DNA of 64,000 nucleotides from Acidobacteria bacterium Mor1 (GCA_001664505.1 CP011806.1:4780494-4844493), one strand, 5' to 3'. Counted from the stretch's first letter, positions 1-8,830 are shown. Numbers and translations: made by a program. The notes: generated by a model not told the origin, from the letters alone.

Positions 1-1
1 C

Positions 2-2587
2 GGGTTCGACCTCGGAGTGCCCGCCCAGTTCGAGGTGCTCAACCGCTGGTGGATGCGTGACGGTTCGATTCGGCACCTGATGGTTCACTTCCAGGCCGAA
101 CTCAAGAGTGGCGGCAAGCGGACCTACACCCTGCGGGACGGCGGAGGCAAGATGCGCGAGAGCCCGCTCCGGGTCGACGAGACCGAGGCGGGCTACACCG
201 TGACCACCGGGCCCCTGCGTTTCCAGGTGGCCCGCGAACGGTTCAACCTGCTGGACCAGGTCTGGTTCGACCGGGACGGCAACGGCGAGTATTCCGCCGC
301 CGAGCGGGTGATCGACAACGGCGAGCAGCAGGGTGGCCGCTTCGTCGGCGGCATCGAGTCCCGGGAGCAGCCGGATCCGGGCCTGGGCAAGCCGGCCCTG
401 GTGCTCGAGGAGCAGGGGCCGCAGCGGGTGGTGATCCGGGCCGAACTGCCCGCGGTCTACAACGGCGCGGACGATCACCGCCACGGCTACGCGGTGCGGG
501 TCTACGCCTACGCCGGCCTGCCCTACATCAAGGTCGACTACCAGCTTCAGAACTCCGCGGGCAACCAGCGCTTCGCCGGGCCGCTCTACGTCGACCGGCT
601 CGATCTGGACTACCGGCTGACCCTGGGGGCGCAACCGGTGGTGCGTATCGGACGCGGGGGAGGGGCGGTTCACACGGGCGACTCCGGGGAGCCGCTGGCG
701 CTGCGCCAGGAGATGCACGACCGCTTCACCGTGCGCGATGGAGAGGGCTCGGAGAAAGCGGCCGGGGAGATTCCCGACGGCTACCTCGACGTCAACGACG
801 GGAAGCGGGGCGTCACCGCGTTGACCCGCAACTTCTGGCAGACCTGGCCCAACGGACTGGCCTACGACGGTGAGACGCTGCACCTCGAACTGTTCCCCGA
901 GTGGGGGGAGCAGTTCCACGACGGCGACGACGAGGACCGGGCGCCGGAACCGAGCCCTACCGGCCGCTACTGGCTGGAGGACATGCAGCACGTGGTCAAG
1001 GAGACGCTGCTCTACTTTCACGACGGTTCGGCGTCGGACAAGGAGCTGGCGGCCCTGGCGTCGACCTTTCAATCCCACCCGGTGCCGGTACTGCCGGTCT
1101 CCTGGTACGCGGAGACCCGGGCGACGCTGGATCTCGACGGAGTCGTGCCCATCGACTCACACAAGCCCGCGGATCCCAGGCGCGCCGCCTTCGGCAAGAA
1201 GGACTACGACACCCGCAACAAGTACCGCTATCGCTTCGGCTGGGATGCCTACGGCATAGACATCAAACGCAAGTGGGGGGTCTCCCAGGGGGGCGGCTGG
1301 CCGGCAAGCGAGGAGTACTTCGCGGCAACCGGGCACCCTGGCGACTATTTCGCCGCCGAGCGGGCCGCGTGGGGAGAGCTCAACGTGCGGCCCCAGTGGA
1401 TGGCCCGCTACGACTTCGCCCGGGACTGGGACATCCTGGGCTTGACCCAGGCTCCCTATGCCGGGGGCACCTGGCGCGCTCAGGGGGACAAACCGGTCTA
1501 CCTCCCGGGAACCGCCAAGGATGCCAAGGCTCGCGACGACCAGCACGGCTGGTTCTACTTCGTCGAGGAGGCCTACCACTACAGCGGCAATCCCTGGATT
1601 CGCGATTGGTACGCCTTCGTCAAGGAGTTCCGGCGCAGCCGCTTGACCCTGTCGGAGCCCTCGCCGGATCGGTCCAGCCGCGGCACCGGCCACGCCCTGG
1701 CCCACGCCCTGGCGGCCTACCGCGCCACCGGCGACCGGGAGATGTTCGAGCAACTCACCGGGTACCTGCGGGACTATCTCTACCCGACCCAGAACGACCG
1801 CTGCGGTCAACGGATCGACCACAAGAACCGGGACACGGTGTTCATGACCGGCTACCTGTTGCGAGCGCTCCTCGACTACATGCACGAGATCGAAGGGCCC
1901 GACGGCGATCCCCAGGCCTATGCCGAAGCCTGGAACTTCGTTTCCGGCATCTTCGAGTGGAACTACCACACCGCCGGATTCGGCGGCACGCTGCGTCCCT
2001 GTGCTCCCGGGGTTTCCGACGACACCGCCCACACCTTCGTCGATCCCCAGGCCTGGTACTACGCAAAGACCGGCCAGACCCGGTTTCTCGAGCAACTCGA
2101 GGACTACATCGACGGGGGCATCGACGGCGGACAACCACCGGTGCGCCGCGCCAAGTTCGGCGACTGGTACGGGCAGTATCACGGCCGCTACTACCGGCAC
2201 GTCAAGAAGCAGAAACGGAAGGACCGTGAGCCGCCGAGCAGGATCGAAGATGCCAGGGTGGTACGCGGAGAAGGTGGGTTCGTGTTGAGCTGGACCGCCC
2301 CTGCCGATGCCGAGCGCTATCACATCGTTTGGAGCGACAAGCCGATCTCGGAGGCGATGAGCGAGGATCCGCTGCAGGTGAACTGGTGGGCGGCCAACGC
2401 GCTGGGCACCGGCCTTTCGCCCCAGGCGGGGGTCGAGCAATCGATCGTTATCCCGGCGGCCGGCGAGGGACCGATGTTCGCCGGGATCTTCAGCTTCGAT
2501 GCGGCGGGCAACATGAGCCCGATGTCCCGGTTGGCGGTATGCGGTTGGACCCTCCACGGTGAAGCGTCCCGGAGTTGTGAGCCCTGA
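2..2587 (+). CDS. PcRGLX/YetA-like secreted carbohydrate-active protein, 5' partial
   Basis: The frame is open from the first bases of the window (G-F-D-L-G-V-P-A-Q-F), so the gene begins upstream; the GTG at 17 is probably internal. About 861 residues are visible. The N-terminal part, with an aromatic 'NRWWMRDGSIRHLMVHF' stretch, resembles the RIFT-barrel domain of the PcRGLX/YetA family (rhamnogalacturonan exolyase-like, PL26 relatives). The middle, roughly residues 380-720, is rich in W, Y and H and fits an alpha/alpha toroid as in that family. The last ~110 residues look like a fibronectin type III or similar beta-sandwich ('FVLSWTAPADAERYHIVW'). A role in binding or cleaving acidic polysaccharide outside the cytoplasm is inferred; the family assignment is from memory of motifs, and no catalytic residue can be assigned. 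Confidence 0.55.
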   Translation, partial: GFDLGVPAQFEVLNRWWMRDGSIRHLMVHFQAELKSGGKRTYTLRDGGGKMRESPLRVDETEAGYTVTTGPLRFQVARERFNLLDQVWFDRDGNGEYSAAERVIDNGEQQGGRFVGGIESREQPDPGLGKPALVLEEQGPQRVVIRAELPAVYNGADDHRHGYAVRVYAYAGLPYIKVDYQLQNSAGNQRFAGPLYVDRLDLDYRLTLGAQPVVRIGRGGGAVHTGDSGEPLALRQEMHDRFTVRDGEGSEKAAGEIPDGYLDVNDGKRGVTALTRNFWQTWPNGLAYDGETLHLELFPEWGEQFHDGDDEDRAPEPSPTGRYWLEDMQHVVKETLLYFHDGSASDKELAALASTFQSHPVPVLPVSWYAETRATLDLDGVVPIDSHKPADPRRAAFGKKDYDTRNKYRYRFGWDAYGIDIKRKWGVSQGGGWPASEEYFAATGHPGDYFAAERAAWGELNVRPQWMARYDFARDWDILGLTQAPYAGGTWRAQGDKPVYLPGTAKDAKARDDQHGWFYFVEEAYHYSGNPWIRDWYAFVKEFRRSRLTLSEPSPDRSSRGTGHALAHALAAYRATGDREMFEQLTGYLRDYLYPTQNDRCGQRIDHKNRDTVFMTGYLLRALLDYMHEIEGPDGDPQAYAEAWNFVSGIFEWNYHTAGFGGTLRPCAPGVSDDTAHTFVDPQAWYYAKTGQTRFLEQLEDYIDGGIDGGQPPVRRAKFGDWYGQYHGRYYRHVKKQKRKDREPPSRIEDARVVRGEGGFVLSWTAPADAERYHIVWSDKPISEAMSEDPLQVNWWAANALGTGLSPQAGVEQSIVIPAAGEGPMFAGIFSFDAAGNMSPMSRLAVCGWTLHGEASRSCEP

Positions 2588-2635
2588 CCGGATGCCCCTT
2601 CCCGCGGCGGGCCCCCCTGGGTTACGCTCGGACTC

Positions 2636-4351
2636 ATGGGTTGTCCCGTCACACGGATCGAGCATTTCCGGGGTAGGGCGCTCGGGCTGGTGTGGTTCTG
2701 CCTGCTCCTGGCCGTCCCGCTCTCGGCTGCGGTTCCCGAGGATCCGAAGATCGAGGAACTCGAGACCCTTCTGGCCGGCCAGCAGGGCGCCGACGCCCTC
2801 GACACATTGCTGGAACTGGCCCGGTCGACCTCGATACGCGCGCCGCTGCGCTCCCTCGACTACGCCGATCGCGCCGAGGCACTGATCGAGGGGCACCCAT
2901 CGGACCAACGCCGGTTCAACCTGGAGGCAGTGCGGGCCACCGCCTTCGGCAAACGGGGAGAGTGGGAGGCCGCCGAACTCCACGGACGCCGCGCCCTCGA
3001 ACTGGCCCCGCGGCTGGACGACCCCGGCGCGGCGATCTACGCCCGGCGCCGGCTGGGCCGTGCGCTCAGCGGACAGGAACGTCACGAAGAGGCGCTGAGG
3101 ATCCTCTCCGAGGCGCGGGAGCTGGCCGAGCAGGGCGGGGATGTCCGCAGCCGGGTCGTCAGCGCCATGTCGGTCGGCCGGGGTCAGATCGAGGCGATGC
3201 GCTATGAAGAGGCCTTCGAGACGATGCTCGAGGCCTACCTGATCGCCGACCCGCATCTCGACGACAGCGAAACCATCGAGCCGGCGCTGGTCGCGGATCT
3301 CTACAACGAACTCGGATCGATCTACCACTACACCGAGAGCTACGACCGGGCGATCGAGTACTACCGGAAGGCGCTGCCCCACTGGGAGGGACAGGGACAG
3401 CTGGAGATCGTCTCGCTGCAAAACCTGGCGGCGTCGATGTCCCTGTCCGGACGCTACGCCGACACCCTGGAGATCAACGAACGAGCGTTGGCGCTGGCCG
3501 ATGAGGTGGAAGACCGCATCGGGCAGGCCCAGATCCGGATGAACATCGCCTTCAACCTCAACGGTCTGGGGCGCTCGAACGAAGCCCTCGAATACTCACT
3601 GGCGGCGGTGGACTACTTCGAGCGGATGGACGCGAGCCCCCGCTGGATGGCCTGGGCCCGTCAGGGGCTGGCGCATTCCCTGCTACGCACGGGAGAGCCC
3701 GTTCGCGCCCGGGCTTTGCTCGAAGATTCGCTGCGCATCGCCGAAGAGTCCGGGGACCGGCGCCTGGAGCGTTCGACGGTGGAGCATCTGGCCGAAGTTC
3801 ACACCGAGCTCGGGCAACCCGGGCAGGCGCTGATGGCTCAGCGCAGGCTGCAGGAAATCGATCAGGCCAACCGGGAAGACCGGCGCCGCAAACTCGCCGA
3901 CCTGCAGGCCCGGTTCGAGCTCCTGAAACGGGATCAGCACATCGAACGGCTGGAAGCGGACCTCGCCCTCGATCGGTTGCGCCTCGAGCGGGAGCGGACC
4001 ATCCGCATCGCCATGATCGTCGTCGCCTTCGCGGTGGGCACGTTGGCCCTGATGGCCTGGTTGGCGTGGCGGGCCCAGCGGGCCTCCAACAGCCGATTGG
4101 CCGAGACCCACCGGCAGCTTCAGCAGACCCATCGCAACCTCGTCGAGCTCAACGCCCGGGCCGAGGCCCAGAGCCGGGAGATCAAGATCCTGCAGGGCAT
4201 GCTCCCGATCTGCAGCAGCTGCAAGAAGATCAAGGACGAGAGTGGCGACTGGAACCAGCTCGAGGCCTACATCGACGACCACTCCGAAGCGTCGTTCACC
4301 CACGGCTACTGCCCGGAGTGCGCCGCCGCGACCCTGCGGGATTCAGGCTAG
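2636..4351 (+). CDS. TPR repeat membrane protein with C-terminal Cys4 (CxxC...CxxC) output domain
   Basis: A 571-aa protein starting with a signal-like segment (residues ~14-32, 'LGLVWFCLLLAVPLSAA'). TPR-type helices follow from about 40 to 420, a charged coiled coil to ~450, one transmembrane helix at ~454-478 ('AMIVVAFAVGTLALMAWLAW'), a second coiled coil, and a terminal cysteine motif (PICSSCKKIKD from ~residue 522, then HGYCPECAA). This C-terminal motif is usually appended to response regulators and PAS or histidine kinases; here there is no kinase or receiver domain. The topology (extracytoplasmic TPR, cytosolic coiled coil and zinc-like knuckle) suggests a sensor or scaffold. It lies just upstream of the ECF sigma operon on the same strand, but a ~100-nt gap separates them. 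Function unknown. Confidence 0.75.
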   Translation: MGCPVTRIEHFRGRALGLVWFCLLLAVPLSAAVPEDPKIEELETLLAGQQGADALDTLLELARSTSIRAPLRSLDYADRAEALIEGHPSDQRRFNLEAVRATAFGKRGEWEAAELHGRRALELAPRLDDPGAAIYARRRLGRALSGQERHEEALRILSEARELAEQGGDVRSRVVSAMSVGRGQIEAMRYEEAFETMLEAYLIADPHLDDSETIEPALVADLYNELGSIYHYTESYDRAIEYYRKALPHWEGQGQLEIVSLQNLAASMSLSGRYADTLEINERALALADEVEDRIGQAQIRMNIAFNLNGLGRSNEALEYSLAAVDYFERMDASPRWMAWARQGLAHSLLRTGEPVRARALLEDSLRIAEESGDRRLERSTVEHLAEVHTELGQPGQALMAQRRLQEIDQANREDRRRKLADLQARFELLKRDQHIERLEADLALDRLRLERERTIRIAMIVVAFAVGTLALMAWLAWRAQRASNSRLAETHRQLQQTHRNLVELNARAEAQSREIKILQGMLPICSSCKKIKDESGDWNQLEAYIDDHSEASFTHGYCPECAAATLRDSG

Positions 4352-4452
4352 AACCCCTGGCCGGACCCTCCCGGCACACTGAATTGCGAATCTAGGGCGA
4401 AAGCCTGACATTCCCCTGCAACCGATAAACCCCGGCGGCTGTACTACGCTGC

Positions 4453-5019
4453 ATGATGGCGATGGTGATGGAAACTCAAGAGCCCACCGGCGGCGAAGCG
4501 TTCTGGCAGCAGGCCTACCGGGACCACGGCGCGTCGGTGCTCGGCTTCCTCCAGCGGCGGCTGGGTCAGCGTGACGTGGCCGAGGACCTGCTGCAGGAAA
4601 CCTTCATCCGGGCCATCCGCTTCGACTCGTTTCAGGGGGGCAATCTTCGGGGCTACCTGATCTCGATCGCCCGCCACCTGATCATCAACAAGAGCCGGCG
4701 CAAGCAGCTGCTCGTCCCCGTCGAAACACCGCGGGAAGACATGCAGCCCTTCGAGACCGTGGCCTCCGACGAGCACACCCCTGAAGAGACCACCGCCGGA
4801 ACCCTGCTCCACGAACGGCTGGGGCGGGCCCTCCACAAACTGAAACCGGACCACCGCCGGGCCTTCGAGCTCGCCGTTCTGGAGCAGTACTCCTACGGCG
4901 AGATCGTCGAGACCACCGGTTGGAGCCTGGCCCGGGTCAAATCCAACGTCCATCGGGCGCGCAAGAAGCTGATCGAGGAACTCGGTCCGCTGGCGGCCGG
5001 ACGAGGTACGACGTCATGA
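4453..5019 (+). CDS. ECF-type RNA polymerase sigma factor (sigma-70 family)
   Basis: 188 aa, the usual ECF length. Region 2 is visible as 'AEDLLQETFIRAIR' (about residues 36-50), followed by the 'LRGYLISIARHLIINKSRR' core-binding helix. Region 4 is the 'LKPDHRRAFELAVLEQ...SYGEIVETTGW...VKSNVHRARKKL' helix-turn-helix. It should direct RNA polymerase to a small regulon, probably including its own operon. The stop codon overlaps the ATG of the next gene (ATGA), so it is translationally coupled to a putative anti-sigma factor. Start choice is uncertain: ATG codons lie at 4453, 4456, 4462 and 4468. A TACTACGCT stretch at 4442-4450, just before the first ATG, could be a -10 element, which would favour one of the later starts. 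Confidence 0.88.
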   Translation: MMAMVMETQEPTGGEAFWQQAYRDHGASVLGFLQRRLGQRDVAEDLLQETFIRAIRFDSFQGGNLRGYLISIARHLIINKSRRKQLLVPVETPREDMQPFETVASDEHTPEETTAGTLLHERLGRALHKLKPDHRRAFELAVLEQYSYGEIVETTGWSLARVKSNVHRARKKLIEELGPLAAGRGTTS

Positions 5020-5729
5020 GTGATCGCGAACGCAACGAACTGGCCCTGTCGTCGCTGATCGACCAGGAGCTCGACTCGATCGAGTTGCTGCCGACCATCG
5101 ACCATCTGGTCGACGACCCGCTGCTCCAGGACTTCTGGCGCGAGGCACGGGCCCTGGACGCTCTGGCCCTCGACGAGGCCGCGGGCAAACAGGCTCCTGC
5201 CGCGGGGTCGGACCGGACCCTCGACCGGGTCTGGGACCGGATCGAGTCCGGCGCCACCCCCGAGGCCGAGGTCACCCCCTTCCGCCGGCGGGACAAGGCA
5301 CGGAACACGGGCAAGGCCGCCTGGCTGATGGCGGCGGCCGCGATGCTGTTGGTCGCCTTCGGTGCCTATCAGCTGGGCAGTGTTTCGGGGCCGGCCGCCG
5401 ATGGTGGCGGCGCGGTGATCGCCGAGAACAACGCCGACCAGCCGGTGCCTTTCGACGACAACCTCGTCGAGGTGCGGCTCGGTGGCGACCCGGCCGTGGC
5501 CGGCGCCGCCGGAATGACCGACGAACGATTCGTGCGCATGACCGTCGAGCTGCTTTCGGCCGATGCGCGTTACCACCGGAAGATGCAGGAGATCCTCGAC
5601 GCCGTCGTCGACGAGCCGGACGAGGGCTCCCGTGAACGTACCCTGGGATTCGAGGTAGGCGACCAGCGGGGCAGGTCGTTGCTCGAAACGGCTGCGGAAG
5701 CCGAAGCCCAAGATCGGAGAATGCTGTGA
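5016..5729 (+). CDS. RseA-like anti-sigma factor with single transmembrane helix
   Basis: 237 aa if translation begins at the ATG that overlaps the sigma factor stop (ATGA). The first ~50 residues ('LSSLIDQELDSIELLPTIDHL', then 'LLQDFWREARALD') resemble the N-terminal sigma-binding domain of RseA-type anti-sigma factors. A single hydrophobic helix follows at ~101-122 ('AAWLMAAAAMLLVAFGAYQL'), then an extracytoplasmic acidic tail. No zinc-binding HxxxCxxC motif of the ZAS class is visible. Position directly behind an ECF sigma factor and before a secreted protein supports a role in holding the sigma factor at the membrane until a surface signal is sensed. Assignment rests on topology, context and weak N-terminal resemblance. 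Confidence 0.65.
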   Translation: MSDRERNELALSSLIDQELDSIELLPTIDHLVDDPLLQDFWREARALDALALDEAAGKQAPAAGSDRTLDRVWDRIESGATPEAEVTPFRRRDKARNTGKAAWLMAAAAMLLVAFGAYQLGSVSGPAADGGGAVIAENNADQPVPFDDNLVEVRLGGDPAVAGAAGMTDERFVRMTVELLSADARYHRKMQEILDAVVDEPDEGSRERTLGFEVGDQRGRSLLETAAEAEAQDRRML

Positions 5730-7012
5730 TGATGGCCCAAGCCCTTCGTAATCGTTTCCCGTCGACCCCCGGCGCCCCCGGTCGACTGCTGCGCTGCCTG
5801 CTCGCACCGGCCGCGTTGTTGCTGCCCTGGCTGCTCTCGGGAGCAGTGCTCGCCGCCGACGCCCAGGGATTCATCTACGGCAAGGTGACCACCGAGCGGG
5901 GCACCGAGTTCACCGGACGCATGCGCTGGGGTGGCGAAGAGACCTTCTGGGGTGACTTCTTCAACTCGCGCAAGACCGACCGGGGCATCCCGCGGGATGT
6001 GATGCGCAAGTCCTCCAGCGGTGAACGCCGCGACGGGATCCGCGTGTTCGGCTACAAGATCAACGTCCGCGGCAAGGCCAGCGACACCCGGCTGTTCAAG
6101 GCACGCTTCGGCGACATCGAGATGATCCGGCCGCGAGGCGGCGACCACGTCACCGTGCTGATGCGTGACGGCCGCGAGATGGATCTCGACGGCGGCAGCA
6201 ACGACATCGGCGCCAAGATCACCGTCCACGACGCGGCGCTGGGCGAAGCCACGGTGCCCTGGGACACCATCGACAAGATCGAGTTCATGGGTGCGCCCCG
6301 CAGCGTCTCCGTCGACGTGACCCGCCTCTACGGCACGGTCCGGACCAGCGACGGCGAGTTCACCGGCTACATCCAGTGGGACCAGGACGAATGCCTCTCG
6401 AGCGACGAGCTCGACGGCACCGCCCGGGACGCCGAACTGTCCCTGGCGATGGGAACGTTGGCCGAGATCGAGCGCCGTTCCTCCAAGAGTTCCCAGGTCA
6501 AGCTCAAGGACGGCCGCACCTTCATCCTCAGCGGCAGCAACGACGTCGACGACGACAACCGGGGGATCTTCATCGAGAACGACGAGATCGGCCGGGTGCT
6601 GGTGCCCTGGGACGAGTTCCGCAAGGTGACCTTCAAGAAGGCGCCGAGCAGCGGACCGGACTACGACAGCTACAAGTCGGCGGCGGAGCTGCGCGGCAAG
6701 GTCACGACCCTGGACGGTGATGTCGCCGAGGGCCGGTTGTTCTACGACCTGGACGAGTCGGGCACCTGGGAGATCCTCGACGGCAACCGCTACGACATCG
6801 AGTACTCGATTCCCTTCGAGTTGATCGCCCGGGTCGAGCCCAAGTCCGGCGGGTCTTCCAAGGTCACCCTGCGCAGCGGCCGCGAGCTGATCCTGGCCGA
6901 CGGCGTGGACGTGGGCGACGGGAACGACGGCGTGTTGATCATGGAAGGTCCCGACCGCATGACCTACGTCCCCTGGCGGGAGATCGACACCGTCGAGATT
7001 CGCCGACGCTAG
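5729..7012 (+). CDS. Secreted three-repeat protein of the sigma/anti-sigma operon
   Basis: About 427 aa; start codons at 5726 (GTG), 5729 (ATG) and 5732 (ATG) all overlap or abut the upstream stop, indicating coupling to the anti-sigma gene. A long N-terminal hydrophobic segment ends 'LSGAVLAADA', a typical signal peptidase I site. The mature protein is three copies of a ~125-130 residue unit. Each opens with 'GxVxTxxGxxxxGxxxW' and closes with '[RK]DGRxxxLxGSND...VPWxxxxxVxF' (VPWDTIDKIEF, VPWDEFRKVTF, VPWREIDTVEI). I do not recognise a named domain; a small beta-barrel repeat is likely. As third gene of the operon and sole secreted member, it may be the target or the signal receiver of the sigma system. 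A strong terminator follows 27 nt later. Confidence 0.7.
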   Translation: MMAQALRNRFPSTPGAPGRLLRCLLAPAALLLPWLLSGAVLAADAQGFIYGKVTTERGTEFTGRMRWGGEETFWGDFFNSRKTDRGIPRDVMRKSSSGERRDGIRVFGYKINVRGKASDTRLFKARFGDIEMIRPRGGDHVTVLMRDGREMDLDGGSNDIGAKITVHDAALGEATVPWDTIDKIEFMGAPRSVSVDVTRLYGTVRTSDGEFTGYIQWDQDECLSSDELDGTARDAELSLAMGTLAEIERRSSKSSQVKLKDGRTFILSGSNDVDDDNRGIFIENDEIGRVLVPWDEFRKVTFKKAPSSGPDYDSYKSAAELRGKVTTLDGDVAEGRLFYDLDESGTWEILDGNRYDIEYSIPFELIARVEPKSGGSSKVTLRSGRELILADGVDVGDGNDGVLIMEGPDRMTYVPWREIDTVEIRRR

Positions 7013-7039
7013 ACCGACAGCAAGTTATCGATCCGAGGA

Positions 7040-7075
7040 CGGGGGAGCGTAGACGAACGCTCCCCCGTTTTCTTT
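7040..7075 (+). terminator. Rho-independent terminator of the sigma-factor operon
   Basis: A perfect 11-bp stem (cgggggagcgt at 7040-7050 with acgctcccccg at 7057-7067) closes a 6-nt loop and is followed at once by ttttcttt. It lies 27 nt after the stop of the three-repeat gene. The T-tract overlaps the stop codon (7074-7076) of the convergent minus-strand gene. No A-tract precedes the stem, so it should act only on + strand transcripts. Confidence 0.9.
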
Positions 7076-8048
7076 ACCGGCGCGAGAGCTCCCGGTACTC
7101 ACGCTGCTGCTCGGGGGTCAGCCAGGAGAGCGCCTGGCCGATGTCCACCGGCGCGAAGGCGTTGACCTTGGTGCGCTGGATCGGGGTCAGCGCCATGCGG
7201 CTGAACGCCCGGCGTTCGATCTGCTTCTTCTGATCCGAATCCCGGGCCGTACGGTAGGAGTCGTCGAGAGCGCCCACCGGCAGCAGGCCGAGCTCGCCCG
7301 CCTCGCCGCGATCCGAGGCATCCTCGAGGTAGACGCCGTCGGCGGCCTCGAGTTTGACGGCGGCCTGGAGCAGCTCGCCCAGAGGCAGGATCTCAGGCCG
7401 GTAGCGCACCCGGGTCACCTCGCGGCCGTCGAACCAGCCGGCCTCGGTGGTCAGAACGCCGGGGAGGCGGCCGAACTTGAACTCACCGGTCCAGAAGCAG
7501 TGTTGGGAGAAGATCGCCGTGGCCACGTCCTTGCCCCGATCGGAGCGGGCGGCGCGCAGGTAGGCGGGCACCTCGCGGCCGGCCGCCTCGAGGGAGGCGA
7601 TCATCCGCGGAACCAGGGCGTCGACGGTCCAGACCCGGTCCTTGCGCGGAATCAGATCGGCGCCCTCGGCGTCGAGGAAGCGCACGACCTGGTAGTTCCA
7701 GGATGGCTCGTTGTAGCTCTTGAGCAGCTCGGCATCCCGCCCCGGCCGGTTGTTGTAGATCAGGAGCGGCACGAAGGCGTTCTCCACGGCGGCCACGATC
7801 AGCGGATGGCTCATGACTTCGCTACCGAACTGCTTGCAGCCGGCGCAGCCGGGGACCTCCTGGAAGAAGGCGAATACCGGTTTGCCCGATCGGCGGGAGT
7901 CGGCGAGGGCCCGGTCGTAGTCCCGGCCCCAGTCGACGGGGCCGACCTCTACCGGGTTCCGCTCGCCCTTGCCGGCGAGGGTGACTCCCGGAATCGCGAG
8001 TCCGAACAGGGTCAGGGTGATCCAGAGGGTGCGGGTGTATTTCTTCAT
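7074..8048 (-). CDS. Exported thioredoxin-like protein with MsrA-like C-terminal half (VPGC-x-x-C motif)
   Basis: 324 aa with an N-terminal signal peptide ('LFGLAIPGVTLAG', cleavage near residue 25). Residues ~40-150 form a thioredoxin-like domain whose redox site is VPGCAGC (C68, C71). The VPG-Cys context recalls the VPGUxxT thioredoxin-like (seleno)protein family, with Cys in place of Sec. From ~180 the sequence 'HCFWTGE' then 'LPGVLTTEAGWFDG' and 'VTRVRYRPEILPLGELL' parallels the GCFWGxE / PGVxxTxxGYxGG / VxYDPxxxSYxELL pattern of MsrA, with C184 at the position of the MsrA catalytic cysteine. A periplasmic redox role, perhaps methionine sulfoxide repair with its own reductant domain, is inferred. 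Start ATG at 8048 follows a weak gggaa ribosome site. Confidence 0.7.
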   Translation of the reverse strand: MKKYTRTLWITLTLFGLAIPGVTLAGKGERNPVEVGPVDWGRDYDRALADSRRSGKPVFAFFQEVPGCAGCKQFGSEVMSHPLIVAAVENAFVPLLIYNNRPGRDAELLKSYNEPSWNYQVVRFLDAEGADLIPRKDRVWTVDALVPRMIASLEAAGREVPAYLRAARSDRGKDVATAIFSQHCFWTGEFKFGRLPGVLTTEAGWFDGREVTRVRYRPEILPLGELLQAAVKLEAADGVYLEDASDRGEAGELGLLPVGALDDSYRTARDSDQKKQIERRAFSRMALTPIQRTKVNAFAPVDIGQALSWLTPEQQREYRELSRR

Positions 8049-8128
8049 GTTCCCGCTAACGGATGGCGCCCGGGAGTATTCCCCGCCTCGGGCCGACCCG
8101 GCCCGGTCTGGCGTTGGTCGGCGTCGGC

Positions 8129-8830
8129 CTAGGTCAGGCTGGCGTGGCTGCGGGCCAGGGCGCCGACCGGCGGCCCCTGCTTCTTCTGGTAGTCCTTCAG
8201 CAGCCGGTTCCAGCGGATGCGGCCGAACAGCTCCATGTAGAAGTAGAGCTGCAGCGGGATCGCCCCCATGCGCTGCTGGGCCCGCACCGCCGGGGTGTTG
8301 TAGTACTCGGCCACGCTGTAGGCGGTATTGCGGCCGAATTCCTCGGAGAACATGTAGAGCTGGTAGCGAATGTAGGGGGAAAGCGCCTTGCCCCGGAACT
8401 CCTCGATGGTGAATGCATCGTAGAAGTAGGCCTCGTGATCCTGGATCGGGAAGCGCAGCGGCGGGTGCAGGCAGGTGTGGTGGTTACACCAGACCCAGGC
8501 GATGATCTTGCCGTCCTTCCGGATGCCGAAGCAGCGGTTTCCGCTGTCCATCCGCTCCAGGAGCTGCTCGTTGGAATACTCGTAGTCCCGGTGGGAGGCC
8601 AGTTCGGCCATATCGGAGCGCTCCAGGAAGCCCGGGGCCGGGTCTTCGACCCGCGGTACGGGACAACCCCTCCGTTCGGAGTCCGGGCCGCTGGTCTCGT
8701 AGAGCTCCCGGTTCTCCTCGAACAGGATGTAAGGCGCGAATTTCAGCCCGATTCGGGCCAAATTGCCCTGAATCATCAGTCCCCACATGCCGTAGCGGAA
8801 CTTCTTCTTGATCTTCTGCGCAAGGGTCAA
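8129..8830 (-). CDS. GNAT-like acyltransferase family protein
   Basis: 233 aa, TTG start at 8830 with GGAGG six nucleotides upstream. The central and C-terminal part reads like a GNAT fold: 'GNRCFGIRKDGKIIAWVWC', 'AYFYDAFTIEEFRGKALSPYIRY' (acceptor/CoA-binding strand-turn-helix with RGKALSP in place of the usual RGxGxG), 'GRNTAYSVAEYYNTPAVRAQQRMG', a pattern of N-acetyltransferases in which a helix and a final strand follow. The N-terminus has a basic and then hydrophobic stretch but no clear signal peptide. Substrate unknown. It is 80 nt upstream of the thioredoxin-like gene on the same strand, so the two may be cotranscribed. Confidence 0.6.
   Translation of the reverse strand: MTLAQKIKKKFRYGMWGLMIQGNLARIGLKFAPYILFEENRELYETSGPDSERRGCPVPRVEDPAPGFLERSDMAELASHRDYEYSNEQLLERMDSGNRCFGIRKDGKIIAWVWCNHHTCLHPPLRFPIQDHEAYFYDAFTIEEFRGKALSPYIRYQLYMFSEEFGRNTAYSVAEYYNTPAVRAQQRMGAIPLQLYFYMELFGRIRWNRLLKDYQKKQGPPVGALARSHASLT

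Noticed and set aside
1157-3421. Long minus-strand reading frame spanning the first two genes
   Set aside because: It crosses two well-supported + strand genes and lacks domain-like segments; such mirror frames are common in GC-rich DNA.
7074-8048. Selenocysteine insertion in the VPG-Cys protein
   Set aside because: The VPG site is encoded by a normal Cys codon (TGC) and there is no in-frame TGA, so it is a Cys form, not a selenoprotein.
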